From positions 1,054,001-1,118,000 of the forward strand of contig NZ_CP107036.1 in assembly GCF_029542085.1 (NCBI RefSeq): a stretch of DNA of 64,000 nt, written 5' to 3'. Below, piece by piece: positions 55,242 to 63,106 of this stretch (positions within the stretch are counted from its first letter, which is position 1; the number at the start of each line of letters is the position of its first letter). Source of the stretch: Sphingobacterium sp. ML3W. GTDB taxonomy: Bacteria; Bacteroidota; Bacteroidia; Sphingobacteriales; Sphingobacteriaceae. The notes under the pieces are model-generated. The model made no database searches and was not told the origin of the DNA. It saw only the letters and a list, made by a program, of their open reading frames with translations. The translations under genes and the position numbers were made by a program.

Positions 55242-55450
55242 ACCCTTCAAACTTAGATAAATTTGCGTTGAAATACAATTATAATTGCACCCCTTGCCTC
55301 TACAGCTTGGTACTCTGTCACTAATATTGGGGAGTTATACGGTTTAGCAAAGGCTTCTTCGCTGTAATTTATCGCTTACACAATAGGATTCTGACGATTT
55401 ATATGTATTTTGCCGGCTTAAACTCGTTATGTAATTGATAATTTAGCTTT

Positions 55451-57286
55451 ATGAAGTTTCAAAAGGTTTCTCTTTTTGTTCTTTTGGCGTCGACCTGTCT
55501 AAACGTCACCGCCCAGAACAATGTACCAGCACAAAAAATGGAATGGTTTGAGGATGCCAAACTGGGGATTTTTATTCATTGGGGTATTTACTCCGTTGAT
55601 GGTATCTCAGAGTCGTGGTCATTCTTCAATAATTATATTAACCACGATAATTATATCAAGCAGCTTGATGGATTTACAGCCAAAAATTATAAGCCAAAGG
55701 AATGGGCTAAATTGATCAAACAAGCTGGGGCAAAGTATACGGTTATCACGACAAAACATCACGATGGGATTTCCTTATGGAATACCAAAGCGGATAAGGC
55801 TATTACAACAATGAAAGATGCTGCTGCAAAACAAGATGTTATTACACCATTTGTACAAGCTATACAGCAAGAGGGCCTGCATACAGGTTTATATTATTCA
55901 TTGCCAGATTGGAGCCATCCCTATTATGATGTGTTTACTCGCGCAAGAAAGCGTTATGAACTGGCCAAAGAACCCAACCGTTGGAACCATTATGTAGAAT
56001 ATTATCAGAAACAACTCAGTGAGTTATCACAGCAATATAAACCCGAACTGATCTGGTTTGATGGGGACTGGGAACATAGTGCCGAGGAGTGGAAAGCAAA
56101 GGAAACTCTGGCGCTGTTGCGTAAACATAATCCGAATATCATTATTAATTCGCGGTTGAACCATCACGGTGATTACGAAACGCCTGAACAAGGTATTCCT
56201 GTAACCCGTCCGGAAACTAAGTTTTGGGAACTCTGCTACACCATGAACGACTCCTGGGGCTATCAACCATTTGACAAGAAATACAAATCACCCAACATGA
56301 TTATCCGCACCTTGGTTGATTGTATCTCGATGGGCGGAAATCTGTTGTTGGATATCGGTCCAAAAGCCGATGGAAGCATTCCTGAAGAGCAAATGAATAT
56401 TTTGAAGCAGCTGGGAAGATGGACAAATAAACACGCAACGGCTATTTATGGTACAAGAGCAGGTATTCCATTTGAGAATTATCAAGGAAAGTCCGCTTTG
56501 TCAAAAGATGGGAAAACACTTTATCTCTATGTATATGAGCAAAAACCGCAATTACAACTAAAGGGTTTGCTGAATACAGCTCTTCCAGAGCTTTCAGTTG
56601 TGGGGGATGCCGCCTCAAAGGTGACAGCAACTACTGCCGATGCAGCAATCCAATTGGATCTAACGAAAGTTAACTTCGATCAAGATGTTACCGTTTTGGC
56701 GTTGAAATTCAAGGATAAGGTTCAATGGCAGGCTCCACATGGAAAAGAGGTAAGCCTGGAAAATGTTTTAAACAACAAACATACTGGTACTGCGTTAAAT
56801 CAAATTGCGTCAACACTGCATGTTGGAAAGAATATCTTCGATCATTCCGGTTTGACATTAGACGGTATGGAGACTAAGTTGGCTACGGGGCACCTGACAA
56901 ATCCAATCGTGTTGGATTGGGTTAAAAAGCATGCTGAAGCACTTTACGAAACCGGAAAAGGCTTGCCAGAGGGACATTATGAAGGCTTAAGTGCACTTTC
57001 CAAGGATCGTCAGACCCTGTATCTTTTTGTGGAAGGAACTCCAACAGGACCTATTGCACTTAAAGGAATAAAGAATGGTATTGCACGTATTCGAGTCGTA
57101 GGTGAAGGTTCTATGATCAACCATGAGATTTTCAATAAGCTCTATTGGAGCAGTATTCCGGGGATAGTTTATATCCAGGCACCAAAAGAGCGTTTGGATA
57201 AAAATATGACAGTGATTGCGGTATTGTTGGATTCGCCTTTAGCATTGCACCGCGAAAAGGTAGGCGCAATTGAAAATAATCTGTAA
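55451..57286 (+). CDS. Secreted alpha-L-fucosidase (GH29)
   Basis: This 611-residue enzyme has a signal peptide (ending VTAQ). The GH29 barrel shows KLGIFIHWGIYSVDG, VITTKHHDGISLW (substrate-binding His103-His104), GLYYSLPDW and the nucleophile Asp204 in LIWFDGDW. A C-terminal domain of about 270 residues contains two related segments (LSKDGKTLYLYVYE and LSKDRQTLYLFVEG). It releases L-fucose from glycans. Its place beside two sulfatases and SusCD suggests sulfated fucans or fucosylated host/algal glycans. It is separated from them by the opposed rnhA. Confidence 0.94.
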   Translation: MKFQKVSLFVLLASTCLNVTAQNNVPAQKMEWFEDAKLGIFIHWGIYSVDGISESWSFFNNYINHDNYIKQLDGFTAKNYKPKEWAKLIKQAGAKYTVITTKHHDGISLWNTKADKAITTMKDAAAKQDVITPFVQAIQQEGLHTGLYYSLPDWSHPYYDVFTRARKRYELAKEPNRWNHYVEYYQKQLSELSQQYKPELIWFDGDWEHSAEEWKAKETLALLRKHNPNIIINSRLNHHGDYETPEQGIPVTRPETKFWELCYTMNDSWGYQPFDKKYKSPNMIIRTLVDCISMGGNLLLDIGPKADGSIPEEQMNILKQLGRWTNKHATAIYGTRAGIPFENYQGKSALSKDGKTLYLYVYEQKPQLQLKGLLNTALPELSVVGDAASKVTATTADAAIQLDLTKVNFDQDVTVLALKFKDKVQWQAPHGKEVSLENVLNNKHTGTALNQIASTLHVGKNIFDHSGLTLDGMETKLATGHLTNPIVLDWVKKHAEALYETGKGLPEGHYEGLSALSKDRQTLYLFVEGTPTGPIALKGIKNGIARIRVVGEGSMINHEIFNKLYWSSIPGIVYIQAPKERLDKNMTVIAVLLDSPLALHREKVGAIENNL

Positions 57287-57309
57287 CTTCCTTTTATTAA
57301 ATTATATCG

Positions 57310-57339
57310 AGCCCAAGATAATCCTATCTTGGGCTTTTT
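57310..57339 (+). terminator. Intrinsic terminator of the fucosidase gene
   Basis: AGCCCAAGATA and TATCTTGGGCT form an 11-bp stem with a 4-nt loop followed by TTTTA. Confidence 0.9.
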
Positions 57340-57410
57340 AGTTCTAGATGAATGGTAATATTTGATGTTTATCTTATGGAGAGAAGCATTTTTTATACTA
57401 ACTTAGGCAG

Positions 57411-57869
57411 ATGAGTCTATCGTATATTTTTCTGTTGTCTTTGTCAACGGTTATGCTCTTAGTTTCCTGCGGTGCCGGAGATGGAAATAAAATGGAACGA
57501 CAACGGGCGGATTCTCTGTGCAATGAAGTAATCAATGGAAAATTAAACCTGGAGAAATTGGCGGAATCCGATGAATTTATGTATTTCGATGAAAAATATT
57601 TTCATGAGCCAGCCGATTTGAAGACAATCACTGCATTTGATAAGGTACAGATTCAGGTTGTAACTTATCGGATTTACAAACATGTCAAACTTGTGGATAA
57701 CAGATACCAATTTGCTGTAAAACAAGCCAAGAATCTACATATACCCAACAAAGCATTTGTCTATTACCAGCGGTCTTTTGATGAAATGAACCGAAAGGCG
57801 GCCGCTAGCAAGGATTCGATTCGGTTGGAGCTTCCAGATGATTATGCTACTAGGTTGATAAAGGAATAA
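57411..57869 (+). CDS. Hypothetical lipoprotein
   Basis: This 152-residue protein has a signal peptide with the lipobox LVSC (Cys at about 20). I do not recognise a family. The mature part is charged and probably helical at the start (MERQRADSLCNEV), with a second Cys at about 37, and ends in LPDDYATRLIKE. It lies between the fucosidase and sirtuin genes, 87 bp before the latter. The function is unknown. Confidence 0.65.
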   Translation: MSLSYIFLLSLSTVMLLVSCGAGDGNKMERQRADSLCNEVINGKLNLEKLAESDEFMYFDEKYFHEPADLKTITAFDKVQIQVVTYRIYKHVKLVDNRYQFAVKQAKNLHIPNKAFVYYQRSFDEMNRKAAASKDSIRLELPDDYATRLIKE

Positions 57870-57955
57870 GACAGGTTGTTCATTTTCAAAAGAAAGTATG
57901 TCTGAATCTATCAAAATCGGGAGATTTTCTTATTTTTAAAGGACTAAAAAGCCAA

Positions 57956-58663
57956 ATGGAAAAGAAAAATATCGTTGTATTAACTGGAGCAGGTATTTCT
58001 GCCGAAAGTGGTATACCTACTTTTAGGGATGCGAATGGGCTATGGGAAGGGCATGACGTGATGGCTGTCGCCTCAATCGAAGGCTGGAACAAAAATCCAG
58101 TACTGGTGCAGGAATTCTACAACCTTAGACGGAAAGCAGCATTGGCCGCACAGCCAAATGCTGCACATGTGGCCTTACGTCAATTAGAGTCAGCTTACCA
58201 GGTTACGATCATTACACAAAATGTAGACCTATTGCATGAGCGGGCTGGTTCCACAAAGATTATCCATTTACATGGCCGTTTGGATCAATCCAAGTCATCC
58301 CTTGATGATCGGTTGGTTTATCCAATTGAGGGGGACGAGATAAAAATGGGCGAACTCTGCGAAAAAGGTAGTCAACTGCGACCAAATATTGTCTGGTTTG
58401 GTGAGGCTGTCCCAGAGATTGAACGGGCGATGTTGCACGTTGCTGAGGCAGACATCCTGATTATTATCGGAACTTCGTTACAAGTTTATCCTGCCGCGGG
58501 ACTTCGAGAATTTGCACCGAGCCATTGCCGATCATTTTTAATAGACAAACAGATTCCGAATAGTACAGCATTGGGCCGTGTGAAATGTTTTGAACAGGCA
58601 GCGACGGTGGCAGTACCAAATTTAGTAACACAGCTACTTCAGGAAGCCTTGGATAAAGGTTAA
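57956..58663 (+). CDS. NAD-dependent protein deacylase, Sir2 family
   Basis: This 235-residue sirtuin removes acyl groups from lysines using NAD. It has GAGISAESGIPTFRD, TQNVDLLHERAGS with the catalytic HLHG following, and IIGTSLQVYPAAGL. Tyr55 and Arg58 in FYNLRRK match the acidic acyl-binding pair of class III enzymes such as CobB and SIRT5, so desuccinylation is likely. The usual four zinc cysteines are missing: the region after HLHG has only one Cys (GELCEKGSQ). Confidence 0.93.
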   Translation: MEKKNIVVLTGAGISAESGIPTFRDANGLWEGHDVMAVASIEGWNKNPVLVQEFYNLRRKAALAAQPNAAHVALRQLESAYQVTIITQNVDLLHERAGSTKIIHLHGRLDQSKSSLDDRLVYPIEGDEIKMGELCEKGSQLRPNIVWFGEAVPEIERAMLHVAEADILIIIGTSLQVYPAAGLREFAPSHCRSFLIDKQIPNSTALGRVKCFEQAATVAVPNLVTQLLQEALDKG

Positions 58664-58722
58664 TATAACAATGAATTATAAACCCACCATGGTTGTGAGT
58701 TAAATGGAATAAATTTTTTAAG

Positions 58723-59820
58723 ATGAAAAGAATAATAGGATTGTTCTGTGGTTCTGTTTTGGCGGTTGCCTGCCACAACAACTCGGAGGTAAAAGTAAAC
58801 ACAAGTACAAACAATGCGCCGATACAACTGGATAGCGCACAGGCAAAACATCTCCTTACATTGCCCTTGCACTGTATTGAAGTTGAATATCCCAACAAAT
58901 TGGGACAGGTGCTTGGAAGTGATCAGGATTTGAAGGGACCACGGACTTTGCATCCCATTTTTTATGGCTGTTTTGACTGGCATTCATCTGTTCACGGCTA
59001 TTGGTCCATCGTACGCATTTTGAAGCAATTTCCGGATTTGGATAAATCTGGAGCTATACGGAAGCAGCTTAATTACAATATCACAGCCGAAAATGCAGCA
59101 GTAGAACTAACTTTCTTCCAGGATAAAAATAATAAGAACTTTGAGCGGACCTACGGTTGGGCATGGCTCTTACAGTTGCAAAAAGAATTATTGACCTGGA
59201 AAGATCCGGATGCAGAACGTTGGGCAAAAATTCTGGATCCAATGGCAAAGCATGTTATGAAAGCTTATCAGGAATATTTACCGAAATTGGTCTATCCGAT
59301 CCGGACAGGCTATCACGATAATTCAGCTTTTGGTCTTTCATTGGCATTGGACTATGCACGGGGGACAAACAATGCCGCCTTCGAAAAATCTTTGACGACA
59401 AACGCTGTGAGGCTATATGATCTTGATAAAAACTGTAATATCTCTTTTGAACCCAGTGGAAGCGATTTCCTTTCACCCTGTCTTGAGGAAGCGCTCTGCA
59501 TGAGTGTAGTTTTAGGCGAGGACCAATATCGAAAATGGTTGAAAGATTTTCTTCCCGAAATTTTTAATCCGGATTTTAATTTGGAACCTGGTATCGTAAA
59601 AGATCGTACGGATGGACATCTGGTTCATTTGGATGGCTTGAATTTTAGCCGGGCTACCTGTCTGAATGGTATCGCTAAGGCACTCCCTGAATTGAAGCAT
59701 TTGCATGGTTTGGCCAATAAACATTTAAAATATTCATTACCTAATATCACTTCCAAAGATGATTATATGGGATCGCATTGGCTGGGTACTTTTGCCCTTT
59801 ATGCGCTTTCTAAAAATTAA
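58723..59820 (+). CDS. DUF2891 family lipoprotein
   Basis: This 365-residue protein belongs to DUF2891, recognised from HPIFYGCFDWHSSVHGYWSIVR and AWLLQLQKEL. It has an N-terminal signal with a lipobox-like VAC (Cys at about 17). The family has an all-helical toroid-like pattern, similar to glycan lyase/hydrolase folds, but no function is assigned. It follows the sirtuin by 59 bp on the same strand. Confidence 0.85.
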   Translation: MKRIIGLFCGSVLAVACHNNSEVKVNTSTNNAPIQLDSAQAKHLLTLPLHCIEVEYPNKLGQVLGSDQDLKGPRTLHPIFYGCFDWHSSVHGYWSIVRILKQFPDLDKSGAIRKQLNYNITAENAAVELTFFQDKNNKNFERTYGWAWLLQLQKELLTWKDPDAERWAKILDPMAKHVMKAYQEYLPKLVYPIRTGYHDNSAFGLSLALDYARGTNNAAFEKSLTTNAVRLYDLDKNCNISFEPSGSDFLSPCLEEALCMSVVLGEDQYRKWLKDFLPEIFNPDFNLEPGIVKDRTDGHLVHLDGLNFSRATCLNGIAKALPELKHLHGLANKHLKYSLPNITSKDDYMGSHWLGTFALYALSKN

Positions 59821-59873
59821 TCGTCAAAAAAAATAATAGAAGCTGTACAATCGATCTTCGGACAACAGCCAGA

Positions 59874-59917
59874 AAATACAATCCTCCTATTTTTATTAAT
59901 ATTAGGATTGTATTTTA
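59874..59917. terminator. Bidirectional terminator between DUF2891 and HxlR genes
   Basis: AAATACAATCCT pairs with AGGATTGTATTT across an AT-rich loop. It overlaps the stop codon of the HxlR gene and could end both convergent transcripts. Confidence 0.7.
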
Positions 59918-60265
59918 CATGTTTTTCTCACCCCATTCATCCATGAGGACCAAGATTTTTTCCAGTGAGCGACCAAGATCGGTCAGTTCATATTCAACTT
60001 TAGGTGGTACCTGCTGATAGACAATTCGATTAATCAGCCCGTCCTGCTCCAGCTCTTTCAATTTAGCAATGAGCATGCGCTCTGAAATGCCAACCAACCT
60101 TTTTCGCAACTCACCATAACGTAGTCTTTCCTCATGGAGGAGATAAGACAGGATATTTATTTTCCATCTTCCACCAATAGTAGATAAGGTAAATGCAATA
60201 CCACAATGATCTTTCCAATAAGTTTCATTGATTGTATTGGTGGAATTCTCTTTTCTGTTGTTCAT
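59915..60265 (-). CDS. HxlR family transcriptional regulator
   Basis: This 116-residue winged-helix regulator shows the HxlR pattern: DHCGIAFTLSTIGGRWKINILSYL, LRYGELRKRLVGISERMLIAKLKELEQDGLI and a wing with PPKVEYELTDLGRSL. The Cys before the first helix is the redox-sensing position in several members. The frame extends nine codons further to 60292, but that start would cover one of two palindromes I take as its operator, so I prefer the ATG at 60265. It is divergent from the DoxX-like gene. Confidence 0.9.
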   Translation of the reverse strand: MNNRKENSTNTINETYWKDHCGIAFTLSTIGGRWKINILSYLLHEERLRYGELRKRLVGISERMLIAKLKELEQDGLINRIVYQQVPPKVEYELTDLGRSLEKILVLMDEWGEKNM

Positions 60266-60281
60266 ACTTACTTTTTTGTTG

Positions 60282-60304
60282 GTATCATACAATTTGGTAC
60301 GTAC
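60282..60304. promoter_or_regulatory. Candidate operator between hxlR and doxX-like genes
   Basis: Two palindromes lie close together: GTATCATAC (60282-60290) and GTACGTAC (60297-60304), both preceded by TTG. They share the GTA..TAC form and occur 15 bp apart, about one and a half helix turns, in the divergent promoter region. The HxlR protein is the obvious candidate to bind there. Confidence 0.4.
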
Positions 60305-60359
60305 TGTTATTCATGCAATTTAATAAAGAAATTTGTAGCTCATCAAATAAAATATAAAA

Positions 60360-60731
60360 ATGGAAACTATAAAATCTATTGTTCATTGGTTGAGTTATGC
60401 CTATTACCTATACGTATTTGGGTACGCTTCATTGTTTAAAGTCTTTCAGAAACAGTCCATGATGCAGAGCATGGATTCATTAGGCTTTAATAAAATATGG
60501 ACGTTGGGCATTGGAATAGGAGAGCTGTTCGGTGTTATACTCCTGCTGATCGGTTTATACAAACCCGAGTTTAAGAATATCGGTGTCTTGCTTCTGTTTC
60601 CGTTTGCCGTAGGGGCGTTGACAGCACATATGGCTCATCAGGAATACCATCATTTCTATAATTCGCTAATCATGTGTGTGCTGAGTATTGTCATATTGGC
60701 GACGGACAAACAGTTTAAAATCACCGTCTAG
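60360..60731 (+). CDS. DoxX-like membrane protein
   Basis: This 123-residue protein has four membrane helices and the DoxX pattern YLYVFGYASLFKVFQKQSM, GIGIGELFGVILLLIGLYKPEF and LTAHMAHQEY. DoxX-like proteins are linked to quinone and oxidative stress. It is divergent from an HxlR-type regulator, a class that commonly controls a neighbouring oxidoreductase or membrane gene in response to reactive electrophiles. Confidence 0.85.
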   Translation: METIKSIVHWLSYAYYLYVFGYASLFKVFQKQSMMQSMDSLGFNKIWTLGIGIGELFGVILLLIGLYKPEFKNIGVLLLFPFAVGALTAHMAHQEYHHFYNSLIMCVLSIVILATDKQFKITV

Positions 60732-60740
60732 TTTTTTTGT

Positions 60741-60792
60741 GTAGCACAAATCGAAATCAATTGAAATATATTCATGATTTGTGCTACTTTTT
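60741..60792 (+). terminator. Intrinsic terminator of the DoxX-like gene
   Basis: GTAGCACAAATC and GATTTGTGCTAC form a perfect 12-bp stem with a long loop, followed by TTTTTA. Confidence 0.8.
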
Positions 60793-60793
60793 A

Positions 60794-61102
60794 ATTGTTT
60801 TGATCAATACGATCTGAGTGTTTTATTTGGCTTTACTTATCCAATAGAATTCCTGATCGGTATATTCTTTACCATTCGATTAGACTTTACTGCTAAACTT
60901 CCTGCTATTTCTTGGTTAATTACACATAGCGCATTTTTTTTATGCTATGTTATGTTTCACTCTTGTTTTGGAAGTAACGGCTTTTTTAACATCAACATCA
61001 TCTGTACACATGAGTACGATACTTTATGCATTTGCCATCAGGGCCATTACAATCAGTTTTTTCATACGGCATCTGGTCCTGACCATCGGATATCCTAAGT
61101 AG
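60794..61102 (+). pseudogene. Possible frameshifted remnant of a small membrane protein
   Basis: A hydrophobic frame (PIEFLIGIFF, then LPAISWLITHSAFF) without a good start runs to the T8 run at 60934-60941. In the +1 phase after it, another hydrophobic frame continues (MLCFTLVLEVTAFL, then LYAFAIRAITISFF) to TAG at 61100-61102. Removing one T would join them. No family was recognised, so this is tentative. Confidence 0.25.
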
Positions 61103-61271
61103 CCATCATTAATAAATAATAGCCTTTTTCTATACCCAGTTTCAAGAAAATGTCTGCACGGACTATTTATTTCGAGGTCCAATCTAAACAATATCAGTCG
61201 GGTGATGGTTTACTTACGGGATTTACTCATAAGCATCATATGATGCTTTAAATAGATTTGTTATAAAATAT

Positions 61272-61655
61272 ATGATAGAAAAGAACAATTCAAAAAAGAT
61301 CAATGACCATTTGGCTAATGAACGTACATTCTTAGCTTGGATAACGACGAGTTTGGGGATTATGGGTTTTGGTTTCGTTGTCGTCAAATTTTCCTTATTT
61401 ATACAACAGGTAACACTCATGCTCAGCTCAAAAAAAACGATGGATATTGAACATGAATATTCAGGAATTGTTGGTGTTTCAATTGTTATTATAGGTTCAA
61501 TTACTGTCGTATTAGCTTATATAAAATATAGAAAAGTGACCAAACAGATAGAGGCGGAAAACTTTACCTATGGCTCGTATACGATTGCATTGATGTCTGC
61601 TTGTTTTCTGATTATCGGCCTTCTGCTCGGATGGCATTTGATCGATAGCTTATAA
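61272..61655 (+). CDS. DUF202 (YidH-like) membrane protein
   Basis: This 127-residue protein has the DUF202 signature NDHLANERTFLAWITTSLGIMGFGFVVVKF and three membrane helices (about 27-50, 68-88, 105-125). YidH-type proteins have unknown function; related domains occur in polyphosphate-linked VTC proteins. It is a single gene with no close partner. Confidence 0.9.
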   Translation: MIEKNNSKKINDHLANERTFLAWITTSLGIMGFGFVVVKFSLFIQQVTLMLSSKKTMDIEHEYSGIVGVSIVIIGSITVVLAYIKYRKVTKQIEAENFTYGSYTIALMSACFLIIGLLLGWHLIDSL

Positions 61656-62016
61656 AATCAATATCTGGCAAATGGATAATACGATTTACATCAGGTGTTG
61701 TTGACAAATAGACCATAAATCTCAAGAGTAGGAATACCATGACTGGCGTTACGGATATTAAATGAACAGTAATGAATTTTAAAAGAATGCCTAACAGGTG
61801 AAAATATCTATTTACTTTGTATGATGTAACAGAATAGATATGGTAAAAGTTCAATAGAGATAGTGAAATTGATAATGGTTTTGCTATTAACAACGAATAG
61901 CAAAAAATAAGATATCCTACAATCCTTCGTAAATAAAAAAAATACTTGTCAAATTTTCGGTTGTAGAAAGAATGTATTCGCTATAGATTTGTTCTATCAT
62001 CATAAATAATCGCATT
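61656..62016. other. Non-coding gap upstream of ada with two hairpins
   Basis: No gene is supported in this 361-bp stretch. TTTTGCTATT (61879-61888) pairs with AATAGCAAAA (61896-61905), and ATATCTATT (61804-61812) with AATAGATAT (61833-61841). Neither has a T-run. The right end holds the ada promoter. Confidence 0.5.
61961..61991 (+). promoter_or_regulatory. Candidate promoter of ada
   Basis: TTG (61961-61963), 20 nt, TAGATTTG (61984-61991) fits the Bacteroidota consensus, 25 bp before the ada start. Methylated Ada would be expected to bind nearby; I cannot point to the site. Confidence 0.5.
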
Positions 62017-63057
62017 ATGGAATTAAGTTTCGAACAAATGTATCAGGCTATCATTGATAAAGATATCAATTATGAGGGTATATTTTTTACTGCTGTAAAG
62101 ACAACGGGAATTTTTTGTCGACCTTCCTGTACTGCAAGGAAACCCAAACCTGAGAACATCGAATTTTTCAAATCGACCAAAGAATGTATCCTGCGTGGAT
62201 ATCGTGCATGCAAGGTATGCCATCCACTTGAGATGTTAAGTGAAACACCCGCCTACATCAAACAGATTATAGCCGAACTATCAGCCGATCCGAGCATAAA
62301 GTTCAAGGACTACGATCTACGTCAACGCCACATCGAGCCGAACCAATTGCGACGCTGGTTTATGAAAAATCATGGCATAACCTTTCATGCCTATCAGCGG
62401 ATGTTTAGAATAAATTCGGCATTTAAAAAAATCCAAAAGGGCGCTTCCGTGACAGATGTCGCTTTTAACTCCGGATTTGAGTCACTTAGTGGTTTTGGCG
62501 ATTCCTTTAAGCATATTTTTGGAGTCTCTCCGAAGAATAGTAAAGCGCAAAGTATGATTGATTTAAAGCGAATTGAGACCCCGTTAGGCACTATGTATGC
62601 TTGCGCTGTACCACAAGGTGTATGTCTACTTGAGTTTACAGATCGAAAAATGCTCGAAACAGAGTTCAAAAATCTTGCGAAAGCACTCAATGGAACAATT
62701 GTCCAAGGCGATAATCCCCATTTTCCCTTGCTAGAAAGGGAGCTTCAAGCTTATTTCGAGGGTAGACTAAAAGAATTTACAGTGCCACTATTTACACCAG
62801 GTTCGGAATTTCAAAATTCTGTATGGCAGGCGTTGAGAGAAATTCCATACGGACAAACAAGATCTTATAAACAGCAGGCGCTTCATATCGGAAAACCGGA
62901 AGCGTTACGTGCTGTCGCCAATGCCAACGGAATGAATAGGATTTCCATTTTGGTACCCTGCCACAGAGTGATCGCTGCCGATGGAGGTCTAAGCGGTTAC
63001 GGTGGTGGTATCTGGCGAAAAAAATGGTTGCTGGAGCTAGAAAAGCAATTGTGCTGA
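62017..63057 (+). CDS. ada: Bifunctional Ada: DNA-methylation repair protein and transcriptional activator
   Basis: This 346-residue protein has all modules of E. coli Ada. The N-terminal zinc domain has Cys34, Cys38, Cys65 and Cys68 (FCRPSC, CKVC), where one Cys takes methyl from phosphotriesters. The AraC-type helix-turn-helix follows (about 80-175: VTDVAFNSGFESLSGFGDSFKHIFG). The C-terminal methyltransferase keeps the active Cys315 in PCHRV and repairs O6-methylguanine. It is likely autoregulated. An MFS exporter gene begins 49 bp later. Confidence 0.96.
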   Translation: MELSFEQMYQAIIDKDINYEGIFFTAVKTTGIFCRPSCTARKPKPENIEFFKSTKECILRGYRACKVCHPLEMLSETPAYIKQIIAELSADPSIKFKDYDLRQRHIEPNQLRRWFMKNHGITFHAYQRMFRINSAFKKIQKGASVTDVAFNSGFESLSGFGDSFKHIFGVSPKNSKAQSMIDLKRIETPLGTMYACAVPQGVCLLEFTDRKMLETEFKNLAKALNGTIVQGDNPHFPLLERELQAYFEGRLKEFTVPLFTPGSEFQNSVWQALREIPYGQTRSYKQQALHIGKPEALRAVANANGMNRISILVPCHRVIAADGGLSGYGGGIWRKKWLLELEKQLC

Positions 63058-63106
63058 TCGCACGAATTCCTGTATTTCCTAATTTATAAACATTAATTCT
63101 ATTCCC

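Larger units (their letters stand above)
60732..61271. other. Gap with terminator and possible degraded membrane-protein gene
   Basis: After the DoxX-like gene there is a terminator, then about 300 bp with two hydrophobic open frames in different phases that would join across a T8 run at 60934-60941. The part from 61103 to 61271 shows nothing recognisable. Confidence 0.4.

Noticed and set aside
61612-61893. 93-codon minus-strand frame between the DUF202 and ada genes
   Set aside because: It overlaps the DUF202 gene end and hairpins, and shows no recognisable protein.
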